64,000 bases of DNA from JACPYF01 sp964348695 (GTDB lineage: Bacteria > Patescibacteriota > Saccharimonadia > Saccharimonadales > Saccharimonadaceae). Below the pieces are notes generated by a model that saw only the letters and a program-made list of their open reading frames with translations, had not been told where the DNA came from and did no database searches. Position numbers and translations under genes: made by a program. Numbering within the stretch: position 1 is the stretch's first letter; each line of letters begins with the position of its first letter. The stretch is from positions 186,001-250,000 of the forward strand of contig CAYGDI010000002.1 in assembly GCA_964348695.1 (NCBI GenBank), in the 5' to 3' direction. Positions 56,881-64,000 of the stretch are shown one piece after another.

Positions 56881-58113
56881 ATGCACATATACTTCTCTGG
56901 TGTTGGTGGTGTGGGTTTGGGCCCGTTAGCTCATATTGCAGTTGATGCAGGCTACGATGTTTCTGGATCTGACGTGGAACAAACGCCTATGTTTGTTGAT
57001 CTTCAATCACGCGGGGTCAATGTGCATCAAGGCCAGGAAGTAGCTGTTCTTAGCCAATTACACGCCCACGAGCCTATCGATTGGTTTGTATATACATCGG
57101 CCTTGCCTTATGGACACCCAGAACTGGAATTTGCTAGAGCAAATGGTATAAAAACAACAAAACGAGATGAGTTGCTCGCATATATTATAAAAGAAAAAGA
57201 TCTCAAACTAATTGCTATTAGCGGCACGCATGGAAAAACAACGACAACAGCAATGGTAGTATGGTTGTTTACGCAACTAGGAATACCTGTGAGTTATTCT
57301 GTGGGCACAACACTCAGTTTTGGGGCAAGTGGAGTGTTCGACCCGGCAAGTAAGTATTTTGTATATGAATGTGACGAGTTTGATAAAAATTTTTTACATT
57401 TTCAGCCATATATTAGCTTGATCCCTTCTCAGAGTTACGACCATAGTGACACATACCCAACACAAAAAGATTATGATGATGCTTTTATGCAATTCAAATC
57501 TCAGAGTGATACTGTCGTAACATGGAGAGATGTCAATGAGCAAAATATTCACCTACCTGGACATCACAACCGTATCAATGCAGCACTAGCAGTAAAATCA
57601 CTTGAATTGACGACTCAAGAGCCTGCTGAAAAGTTACAAAAAATTATTGATTCTTTCCCTGGATCATCACGTCGATTTGAAAAGCTTGCAGAGTCTCTCT
57701 ACAGTGATTATGCTCATCATCCTGAAGAAATCGAAGCAACACTACAACTGGCAACCGAAATTTCTGATCATATTGTTGTGGTGTATCAACCACATCAAAA
57801 TATTCGACAACATCAAGTAACATACACTACTTGCTTTGATAAGGCCGAGAAAGTTTATTGGCTACCTACATATTTGAGTCGCGAAGACCCCAAATTAGAA
57901 ATACTCACTCCTCAGCAACTCGCCTCTCATCTGCCTAGTGAAAAGGTCGTCTTTTCACATCTTGACTCATCACTAGAAACAGCGATAACACAGGCAATAC
58001 ATGAGCAAAAGCTAGTGGTTATTATGGGTGCTGGTTCGATTGATACATGGGCTAGAGAACATTTTATTTCTTCGGACCAAGTAGTGAGAGATCTTGATAC
58101 TGAGCAAGTGTAA
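56881..58113 (+). CDS. murC: UDP-N-acetylmuramate--L-alanine ligase (MurC)
   Basis: 410 residues, a little shorter than typical MurC. N-terminal Rossmann motif HIYFSGVGGVGLGPLA, DVSGSD, ATP site AISGTHGKTTTTAMV, YECDEFDKNFL, HNRINAALAVKSL, and DYAHHPEEIEATL. It adds L-Ala to UDP-MurNAc, the first peptide step of peptidoglycan synthesis; Mpl is a less likely alternative. A TACAAT (56869-56874) sits 6 nt before the ATG, so the mRNA may be leaderless. Its last 50 nt overlap mscS tail to tail. Confidence 0.9.
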   Translation: MHIYFSGVGGVGLGPLAHIAVDAGYDVSGSDVEQTPMFVDLQSRGVNVHQGQEVAVLSQLHAHEPIDWFVYTSALPYGHPELEFARANGIKTTKRDELLAYIIKEKDLKLIAISGTHGKTTTTAMVVWLFTQLGIPVSYSVGTTLSFGASGVFDPASKYFVYECDEFDKNFLHFQPYISLIPSQSYDHSDTYPTQKDYDDAFMQFKSQSDTVVTWRDVNEQNIHLPGHHNRINAALAVKSLELTTQEPAEKLQKIIDSFPGSSRRFEKLAESLYSDYAHHPEEIEATLQLATEISDHIVVVYQPHQNIRQHQVTYTTCFDKAEKVYWLPTYLSREDPKLEILTPQQLASHLPSEKVVFSHLDSSLETAITQAIHEQKLVVIMGAGSIDTWAREHFISSDQVVRDLDTEQV

Positions 58114-58936
58114 TGTTCTTGTGTTTTTTGATCGCAGATAGTAAACGTTTTTTAAAATCTGTTGTGATAGCGTATTGATCGCCCGGTTGTGTCTTGCCAG
58201 CTACTCGAACTTCAACTGCGGTATCGCTAAAAGCACCTAGGTTGAATAGTGCAGGTGGTTCTATGATTTTTTTGTTCCATTTATCATCTTCGGCCATCTG
58301 AAGCCCAGTTGTTTTGATGAGTTCTGTCAGCTCATCTATATCTGTGTCTGGGGTAACAGACAAAGTAAAATACATTTTTGAATAGTCCATGGTCTTGTTG
58401 ATGACGTGTAAAATCGTGCCATTTGCAACATAGTGCACATTGCCAGCATCGTCACGGATCACAGTGCTGCGCAAAGTAATATGTTCGACTTTTCCGATTG
58501 CACCATCGATCTCTACGTCATCGCCTACACGAAACTGATTTTCGATAATAATAAACGCTCCAGATATAAAGTCCCGTATGATCGACTGTGCACCAAATCC
58601 TATGACGGCACCGAGTACACCAGCGCTGGCAAGAACAGGTAATAGATTGATCTCAGGAAAAAGAATAGTAAAAATAGCGAAGCCAGTACCAACAAGAATA
58701 AGTAGTTTCCAGACAATAATCGAAACACTCAAGATCGTGTCTTGGCGTTTCTTGACATCTATAAGCGACTGGTTGGGTCGAGCAAAATGTCGTCCGTGCA
58801 CTGCTTTTCTCACAACTGCTCGGATAATTTGTTCGCCTATATATTCTGCGATCCATGCGACAACAATAATCAAAATAATAATAAACCAATGGCTGGAAAG
58901 CCATTTGAGCTGGTCACTATCACTAAACGTAAGCAT
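58064..58936 (-). CDS. mscS: Small-conductance mechanosensitive channel (MscS family)
   Basis: 290 residues. Three N-terminal membrane helices; the pore-lining helix region reads LLPVLASAGVLGAVIGFGAQSIIRDFISG, followed by the beta domain FRVGDDVEIDGAIGKVEHITLRSTVIRD. It opens under membrane tension to release solutes. The C-terminal 50 nt overlap murC on the other strand. Confidence 0.92.
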   Translation of the reverse strand: MLTFSDSDQLKWLSSHWFIIILIIVVAWIAEYIGEQIIRAVVRKAVHGRHFARPNQSLIDVKKRQDTILSVSIIVWKLLILVGTGFAIFTILFPEINLLPVLASAGVLGAVIGFGAQSIIRDFISGAFIIIENQFRVGDDVEIDGAIGKVEHITLRSTVIRDDAGNVHYVANGTILHVINKTMDYSKMYFTLSVTPDTDIDELTELIKTTGLQMAEDDKWNKKIIEPPALFNLGAFSDTAVEVRVAGKTQPGDQYAITTDFKKRLLSAIKKHKNITLAQYQDLSLLGPKK

Positions 58937-58953
58937 GTACCTATGATACCATT

Positions 58954-59409
58954 TTATGGATTTGCGCCATCACTAGGTGCGACTTGTGGTGATACAAGTC
59001 CGATCTGCGAGTCGTCAAGAATTTCTTGGTCAAATGTACCGTATTGCTGCAGTTCTTTTGCTTCTTTGTCATATATTTTTAAAAAACCGTTGACAATATT
59101 TTCGTCCAAAGAGCCGTTCGGAGAAAAGTTTTCTACCATATTTTCGTCTCTTTTTACCTGTTGGCGTGCAGATTCATAACCTGGACGAGATAGGTCAAGT
59201 TTTGCGGTACCACTCACAAAATAAAGTGCCATACTCAAAAATGTCATCATTACCGCGAGTAGTAGTGCCAGTAGTATTCCAAAAGGCAGCCCGTATTTTT
59301 TCGTTAATCCATCAAACTTGTCTAGCACTGGGTGCTTTGGTCGACGCCATGGTAATAAATCCTGTATGCGCTTCGGTAGTCTACGTTTTTTTGTGTTAAA
59401 AATACTCAT
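58954..59409 (-). CDS. Single-pass membrane protein, 151 residues
   Basis: No family recognised. A basic cytoplasmic N-terminus (TKKRRLPKRIQDLLPWRRPK), one transmembrane helix (~44-66), and a charged extracytoplasmic domain. It begins directly after the stop of the secreted 172-residue gene and precedes mscS by 17 nt, so the three are probably one operon. Confidence 0.7.
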   Translation of the reverse strand: MSIFNTKKRRLPKRIQDLLPWRRPKHPVLDKFDGLTKKYGLPFGILLALLLAVMMTFLSMALYFVSGTAKLDLSRPGYESARQQVKRDENMVENFSPNGSLDENIVNGFLKIYDKEAKELQQYGTFDQEILDDSQIGLVSPQVAPSDGANP

Positions 59410-59928
59410 CTACTGAACCTCAGCTCTCAATTTTGTGACATTATCTCTATATTCACTGATGATATTTGCAAGCGTAGTGACATCATCTGTTAATGCTTGG
59501 CGCTGTTTTCGAGCTTGTTCGATGTATTCGTAAAATTTCACTGGATCTTTTTGGCATTTAACCCTCAGTGTATTGGTGATTGTATTGTCATAGTTCCTGT
59601 AGTTGTTTTTGAATTTGTCGAGCGCCTGTTGGTAGCGTTTGGTTGTCTCGACTAGTAGTGACGCAGAAGTGTTATAACCCAGTGAAGTTGCCCGACTATT
59701 GAGTGGGGTCATGAGTCTTGATATCAATGTTTCGTAGCCTTGCCCACGGTTGACACGAGTCGCGGCATCGTTGTGCTGTACCCGTTGCAAAATAGTTTGA
59801 GCCTGTACACAACTTTGAACAATCACTGCTTGTTTTTCAGTAGTTAGACTGGTCTGAGCATGCACCGTAGGTACTGCAATGAGGCAGCTTATCGACAATG
59901 ATATCGCAATGGCTTTTATGACTTTCAT
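59410..59928 (-). CDS. Secreted helical protein, 172 residues
   Basis: Signal peptide (MKVIKAIAISLSISCLIA, cleavage after VHA), then a mostly helical, Gln/Asn/Arg-rich mature part with two Cys that could pair (VQSCVQAQ, RVKCQKD). No family recognised. ATG at 59928 is preferred over two GTG codons just upstream, as it best fits the signal peptide. It ends one base before the 151-residue gene. Confidence 0.72.
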   Translation of the reverse strand: MKVIKAIAISLSISCLIAVPTVHAQTSLTTEKQAVIVQSCVQAQTILQRVQHNDAATRVNRGQGYETLISRLMTPLNSRATSLGYNTSASLLVETTKRYQQALDKFKNNYRNYDNTITNTLRVKCQKDPVKFYEYIEQARKQRQALTDDVTTLANIISEYRDNVTKLRAEVQ

Positions 59929-60062
59929 ATTCACCACTGATTATACATTTGTCGTTGATGTTATACTAGTTTCTATGAAGAAACCAAGCAAAGTAAACCT
60001 TGGTTTTTATGCATTCTCATTACCTATATCAAAAATATTTTGATATGTATTCTAGATGATAG

Positions 60063-61379
60063 CTACGGCGTGAGACGATTGATATCTCTAGGAAACAATG
60101 TCGCTTCTTTGACATTTGCAAGACCGATAGTTTTTTCAACTAACCTATCAATACCGTAGCCACACCCACCATGTTCTGGTAGCCCATATTTAAAAGCTTG
60201 TAAATAATATTTGAACCCTTCATGATCGACGTCCAGGCCAGCTTCTTTCATTTGGGCGAGCATTTTTTCGTAGTTGTTTTCCCTCAGAGGTACTGTGGCA
60301 ATCTCTAGTCCTCTAAATAATAAATCCCCCCAGTAAACTGTACCTTTTTCAGTGTTTCTCTTGTGATAGAATTTTGCTGCTTCTATAGGAAAATCGGTTG
60401 CATATACCAGGTCGGAGCCAAGCTCTTTGCGAGCATATTGTGAAATCCACTTTTCTTCGTCTGGCGTGAGGTCTTTTTCTTTTGTTGTATCAGTATTTGT
60501 GGCTTTAGTGTACATTTTATGGATTTCGTCTACGCTAAAACGCGGCACTTTGCCATCACTAGGTAAGACAAGATCCGGTGCATTCAGAGTCTTCATGTCT
60601 GCTGCATGTTCGCTATAGACTCGGTTGAGCGCATTGATCGTTAGATCGCCAACCATATCCAGCACTTCGTCGTGTCCACTAACAAAACCCATTTCGATGT
60701 CTAACATCATTACTTCACTCATATGTCGTGTGGTGGCACTCGGCTCGGCACGAAACGCTGGCGCTATCTCAAATACCCTCTCGTATGCACCAACCATGAT
60801 TTGTTTATAAAATTGCGGGCTTTGTGCAAGGGTTGCTGTTTTGTCAAAGTAGTCTAGAGTGAAAACCTCAGCACCACCCTCAGTAGCTTCGGCAAGTAGT
60901 TTTGGAGTCTGGATTTCCACAAACTCTTTTTCTGATAGAAATTCGCGTATGTATTTGAGCAAACTAGCACGAATTTTAAATATCTTTTGTTCGTTGAGGT
61001 TTCGAATATTGAGCACTCGGTATTCGAACAAAGTATCGAGATTTTCAGATTTGTGCAAAATTGGTTTGTCAATTTCAATAGGTGGCTCATCTGTAACTGC
61101 TACCTGAACCGACACCTGCACATCATGTAATTCCACTCCACCAGGTGCGCGCTCGTCTGCCACAACTTTGCCTGTCAGGCTCATGACAGTACCTATCTGC
61201 AAACCTCGAAGTTTTTCTATTTCATCTTTGTTTTTTATCAAACTTTGAACTGTCCCGCTACGATCACGCAGTGTAATAAAATTTAGTCCACCTAGTAGGC
61301 GTTTTTTGTGCAGCCAACCCTGAACCGTGACTTCACTATCAATACTATCTCCAAGTTCTCTTACTAATGTTCTACTCAT
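60063..61379 (-). CDS. aspS: Archaeal-type aspartyl-tRNA synthetase (AspS2, likely non-discriminating)
   Basis: 438 residues. N-terminal OB-fold (VTVQGWLHKKRLLGG, FITLRDRSGTVQ), class II motifs VEIQTPKLL, RAEPSATTRHMSEVMMLDIEM, and motif 3 GYGIDRLVEKTIG. It lacks the ~100-residue GAD insertion of bacterial AspRS, so it is of the archaeal/eukaryal type, which often charges both tRNA-Asp and tRNA-Asn and then needs GatCAB. Overlaps the upstream CBS protein gene (ATGA). Confidence 0.92.
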   Translation of the reverse strand: MSRTLVRELGDSIDSEVTVQGWLHKKRLLGGLNFITLRDRSGTVQSLIKNKDEIEKLRGLQIGTVMSLTGKVVADERAPGGVELHDVQVSVQVAVTDEPPIEIDKPILHKSENLDTLFEYRVLNIRNLNEQKIFKIRASLLKYIREFLSEKEFVEIQTPKLLAEATEGGAEVFTLDYFDKTATLAQSPQFYKQIMVGAYERVFEIAPAFRAEPSATTRHMSEVMMLDIEMGFVSGHDEVLDMVGDLTINALNRVYSEHAADMKTLNAPDLVLPSDGKVPRFSVDEIHKMYTKATNTDTTKEKDLTPDEEKWISQYARKELGSDLVYATDFPIEAAKFYHKRNTEKGTVYWGDLLFRGLEIATVPLRENNYEKMLAQMKEAGLDVDHEGFKYYLQAFKYGLPEHGGCGYGIDRLVEKTIGLANVKEATLFPRDINRLTP

Positions 61380-62401
61380 ACATCTACTCCGTTTTCCGAA
61401 TCATTATTAGTGCGGGCTTTTCGTGCTATCACAGCCTGTATATCGTCGTCTTTATCAAATTCGTCTTGTATTTTGTCACCTATCAATGCTTCGATGACAT
61501 CTTCGAGACTCACAACCCCTACCGTCTCGCGCACTTCATTGACTACTATAAACAGCTGATGCTTCACACGCAAGAAAGCTGTTAGTGCTTCTTGGAGATT
61601 GTGTGTTTCGAGAATATAAAATACTTTCTTTTCCATTGCTTTTTGCGCTGTTACTGATTGTTTGCTTTCGATATTGAGCAGTTGTTTAATATGCAGCACA
61701 CCAACAACGTGATCAATGTCTTTGTTGATAACCGGTATGCGACTATGCCCTGTCTTATGTAGACTGTCTAGAACAAGAGGGCCAAGCAGCTCTTTTTGCT
61801 CGACGCTATCTATAACTGCACGCGGAGTCATGATGTCTTTTACTAATTTTTCCCGAAAATGTAGACTGTGCGTTAGCAATCGTATCTCCTGATCAGAAAG
61901 AACGCCTGTTGCTTGCGCAACAAGATGGAGCAACTCTTGTTTTGAACTAATAACAAAATCTTGTGTAGGATAAACTGGTGGTACACGTAGAAAACGCAGG
62001 GCTGGCTGGATTTTTTTCAGCATCTGGATCAATTTTGGCTCGTAGGGATCATACAAAGAATGTGCTATACGAACGATCACACCTAGTCGAGCAGCTAGAC
62101 TGCTGCCAACAATCAACACCACACTCGCTGCTGAGCCGATCAACCAACCCAGAGCTGCGATACTAGAAACAACCAATAAAACCGACAATAGCACTTCGAC
62201 AACATACCTTAGTGTGATGATATCTTGCAGCATATACTGTTTTGTCAGCAATTGAGAGGCCTCGGCGTCTTTTTGCCGAGCTTTTCTATTGAGTTCAAAA
62301 TCTGTTACCAAGAGTGGTATTAGTGATAGGCTACGAACTAAACAAAGCAAAACAAAGAGACTTGCCTGTAGTAACAAAAAGACTGTTGTTGCTGTATCCA
62401 T
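61376..62401 (-). CDS. CNNM/CorC (hemolysin C-like) CBS-pair membrane protein
   Basis: 341 residues. Three to four membrane helices in the first ~135 residues (DUF21-like), then a CBS pair: VKDIMTPRAVIDSV, TGHSRIPVINKDIDHVVGVLHIKQLL, and VVNEVRETVGVVSLEDVIEALIG, ending in an acidic tail. No C-terminal CorC-HlyC domain is present. Family members act in magnesium or cobalt efflux. Couples to aspS by ATGA. Confidence 0.85.
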   Translation of the reverse strand: MDTATTVFLLLQASLFVLLCLVRSLSLIPLLVTDFELNRKARQKDAEASQLLTKQYMLQDIITLRYVVEVLLSVLLVVSSIAALGWLIGSAASVVLIVGSSLAARLGVIVRIAHSLYDPYEPKLIQMLKKIQPALRFLRVPPVYPTQDFVISSKQELLHLVAQATGVLSDQEIRLLTHSLHFREKLVKDIMTPRAVIDSVEQKELLGPLVLDSLHKTGHSRIPVINKDIDHVVGVLHIKQLLNIESKQSVTAQKAMEKKVFYILETHNLQEALTAFLRVKHQLFIVVNEVRETVGVVSLEDVIEALIGDKIQDEFDKDDDIQAVIARKARTNNDSENGVDV

Positions 62402-62459
62402 TAACTATTATTGTAGCCTACTTTAGTGGTATTATATAGTCAGTTGAAGGAGGAATTGT

Positions 62460-63152
62460 ATGAATAAAACTCGATGGATTGTATTTTCTGTTATCTGTGT
62501 CCTTGTCTTGGGCGTATTGGTTGTAACAAAAAAAGATAATGACATAAATATAGATAATATTGATGCAGGCAAGGTTGTGAGTGCAAACAAAACCGACCGC
62601 AAAATAGGCGATCATGTATTTGGTAGCGATCAAAAAAAAGTCATACTAATAGAGTATGGAGATTTTCAGTGTCCCGGATGTGCTAGTTTGTTCCCGAAGC
62701 TGAAACCACTCAAAGAACAATATAAAGATCAGCTAACATTTGTTTTCCGTAATTTTCCACTAACCTCTATCCACCCAAATGCCCTTGCGGCAGCAACAGC
62801 AGCCGAAGCGGCTGGACTACAAGGAAAATGGTGGGAATATCATGACATGTTATACGAGAACCAAAATGAATGGTCTAGTGTTGATTCAGATAAAAGAACG
62901 AGTATTTTTGTTGGGTATGCTCGCGATCTAGAGCTCAATATAAAAACATTTGAAAAAGATCTCTCAAACGAAGCTATTTCTCAAAAAATCTCTCGAGATC
63001 AAGCGCTAGGTACAAAAATAGGCGCGACATCAACACCTACCCTAGTTCTCAACGGTAAAAAACTCGCTCAGAGCGAATGGTCAAATTCTGAAAAATTAGA
63101 AACAACCATACGAAAAGCCATAGAAGAAAGCGGGCAAACACTTACTGAATAA
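62460..63152 (+). CDS. Membrane-anchored DsbA-like thiol oxidoreductase
   Basis: 230 residues. One N-terminal transmembrane helix (IVFSVICVLVLGVLVV), then a thioredoxin fold with active site YGDFQCPGC, helical insertion (HPNALAAATAAEAAGLQGKWW), and cis-Pro loop IGATSTPTLVLNG. Fits DsbA/BdbD-type disulfide oxidants of Gram-positive bacteria; the partner VKOR/DsbB is not in the window. AAGGAGG is 6 nt before the ATG. Likely substrates include the Cys-containing exported proteins nearby. Confidence 0.93.
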   Translation: MNKTRWIVFSVICVLVLGVLVVTKKDNDINIDNIDAGKVVSANKTDRKIGDHVFGSDQKKVILIEYGDFQCPGCASLFPKLKPLKEQYKDQLTFVFRNFPLTSIHPNALAAATAAEAAGLQGKWWEYHDMLYENQNEWSSVDSDKRTSIFVGYARDLELNIKTFEKDLSNEAISQKISRDQALGTKIGATSTPTLVLNGKKLAQSEWSNSEKLETTIRKAIEESGQTLTE

Positions 63153-63153
63153 A

Positions 63154-63187
63154 CAAAGAGACTCACGATAATCTCGTGAGTCTCTTG
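63154..63187 (+). terminator. Terminator-like hairpin after the DsbA-like gene
   Basis: GAGACTCACGA/TCGTGAGTCTC stem, moderate T-content after it. Confidence 0.6.
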
Positions 63188-63192
63188 TGTAT

Positions 63193-63285
63193 TTAGTGTG
63201 CAATATACATTTGCCACTTCGCCGGCTCGATCACTACTTCGATCTTTTTTGCACGGCTCGGTACTTTGTTGATGTCAATTAGCAT
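63193..63285 (-). CDS. 30-residue peptide candidate
   Basis: ATG at 63285 to TAA at 63193, with GGAG twice in the 16 nt upstream. Sequence is protein-like and amphipathic (MLIDINKVPSRAKKIEVVIE, then an aromatic tail). It lies in a 235-nt gap beneath corA. Real translation is uncertain; no family recognised. Confidence 0.4.
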   Translation of the reverse strand: MLIDINKVPSRAKKIEVVIEPAKWQMYIAH

Positions 63286-63308
63286 CTTCTCCAAAGCTCC
63301 TTGTTTAT

Positions 63309-63376
63309 GGACTTGTTTTTGCCTTCGACCAAGTGCACCTGGGTCTTACGTAAGTTTTGGCAAAAACATAGAGTCC
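63309..63376. repeat. Long inverted repeat between corA and the 30-residue frame
   Basis: Arms GGACTTGTTTTTGCC (63309-63323) and its complement (63359-63376) pair over 15 bp with a 3-nt bulge; CTTACGTAAG (63345-63354) is in the loop. This could be a small RNA or leader; the strand cannot be decided as there are no G-U pairs. Confidence 0.55.
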
Positions 63377-63422
63377 AGACTACCACACCTGCAAAGCCCG
63401 GGTCAAACACTTTTTTGCTAAA

Positions 63423-64000
63423 TTAGAATATTCTTCCTTTTCTACCCAGTAAAAAGACAGTTATTGTCAGCAAGATAGTCACTCCTAGAATTGCAAAATA
63501 CGTCCACCAATCGTCCTGAAAAGGTAAATGCACATTCATACCGTACATACCGTAGACTACATTTGGTAGCGCAATGATAACTGTCGCAGCTGTCAAAATT
63601 TTCATTGACCGGTTTAGGTTGTTACTAGCAATAGTAGCGTGGGCATCTCGTATACTGCTAATACTTTTGATGTAGCTACGACATGCTTCGATAGATTGTT
63701 CTGAGGCAAGTGTGAGATCTTCTACAATATCCTCATCTTGCTGATAAAGTTCTATGTGTTTACCCACCAATAGCCGATGTAGCATAGCAGACATCGGCTG
63801 CAAACCTGAAAGAAAATCGTTCAGTTCGTCCTCGATTGTTACAAAATCAATAAAATCTTGGTTGACAACCTCGTGGGTACGTAGTCGTGTACGAATGCCT
63901 TTTATACGCTTGCCAATATTATTGATATAGACATTGTACTGGTCAACGATCTGTGCAAGGATCTGTAAAAATAATTTGTTTTTTTGTGTAGTTGAAAAGT
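63423..64000 (-). CDS. corA: CorA-family magnesium transporter, C-terminal part (cut by window edge)
   Basis: About 192 residues of the C-terminal half are visible; the N-terminus lies beyond the right edge. The frame is open to position 64000. It shows the long stalk helix, and then two transmembrane helices with the CorA signature YGMYGMN between them, and a short basic tail (LLGRKGRIF). CorA forms pentameric Mg2+/Co2+ channels. The stalk lacks insertions. Confidence 0.92.
   Translation of the reverse strand, partial: FSTTQKNKLFLQILAQIVDQYNVYINNIGKRIKGIRTRLRTHEVVNQDFIDFVTIEDELNDFLSGLQPMSAMLHRLLVGKHIELYQQDEDIVEDLTLASEQSIEACRSYIKSISSIRDAHATIASNNLNRSMKILTAATVIIALPNVVYGMYGMNVHLPFQDDWWTYFAILGVTILLTITVFLLGRKGRIF

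Noticed and set aside
1..64000. UGA recoding (SR1/Gracilibacteria-like code)
   Set aside because: TGA terminates several genes in ATGA overlaps and no conserved gene reads through it.

Overview
The window reads as a chromosome segment of a Candidatus Saccharibacteria (TM7)-type member of the Candidate Phyla Radiation. Four things point that way: a compact gene set with many 4-14 nt gene overlaps, a lower-glycolysis block (tpiA, pgk, pyk), Gram-positive-style wall enzymes (Rpf-like, LysM-CHAP, MltG, MurC, MurJ), and small conserved proteins of the kind usual in CPR genomes. TGA is used as a stop throughout (several ATGA start/stop overlaps), which argues against the UGA-recoded SR1/Gracilibacteria. 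Assignment is by pattern recognition, not by a marker tree.

Layout. 1-10 kb: partial exonuclease I, a TolB-propeller surface protein, a DUF475/TerC membrane protein, Obg, a LysM-CHAP wall hydrolase that seems to start at ATT, MltG, RuvX, a baseplate-J-like membrane protein and an FtsA/PilM-like ATPase. 10-15 kb: a 944-residue protein that joins an SF2 helicase to a sigma-70-like module, then a short AlaRS. 15-32.5 kb: housekeeping (MnmA, YdcF-like, cysteine desulfurase, TatD, MetRS, a CDP-alcohol phosphatidyltransferase, YfiH, RsmA, Rpf-like protein, PcrA/UvrD, TpiA, Pgk, Pyk) with several unknowns. 32.5-35.6 kb: two secreted proteins, one visibly GC-rich with a long leader and hairpin-rich 3' end, then a solitary PaaX/Cas2-like gene tightly flanked by two near-identical palindromes. 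35.6-42.4 kb: LepA, MurJ, FtsH, TilS and a small hydrolase.

42.4-47.7 kb is an integrated element of about 5.2 kb at the 3' end of a tRNA-Met gene. A large serine recombinase reads into the tRNA, and a 12/13 copy of the tRNA 3' end lies at the far side. The cargo is a PHP-nuclease/SMC-like ATPase gene (probable defence) with a small partner, a membrane-anchored DUF3862-like protein, a compact structured RNA with its own promoter and terminator, and a 49-residue protein. 47.7-52.6 kb carries tRNA-Ser(GCU), initiator tRNA, a tRNA-Ile2(CAU), a three-gene operon around a flavoprotein that lacks its redox cysteines, an ECF sigma factor, an FtsB-like protein and a ~275-nt unidentified structured RNA. 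52.6-64 kb holds an ABC-2 exporter, MFS permease, MurC, MscS, archaeal-type AspRS, a CorC/HlyC-like CBS protein, a DsbA-like oxidoreductase and the C-terminal part of CorA.

The strongest candidates for undescribed biology are the helicase-sigma fusion, the palindrome-flanked Cas2/PaaX-like unit, and the two structured RNAs (45.6 kb and 52.2 kb). Promoters fit a TTGACA/TATAAT-type consensus with 17-bp spacers, and several lie so close to the start codon that the transcripts would be leaderless or nearly so.
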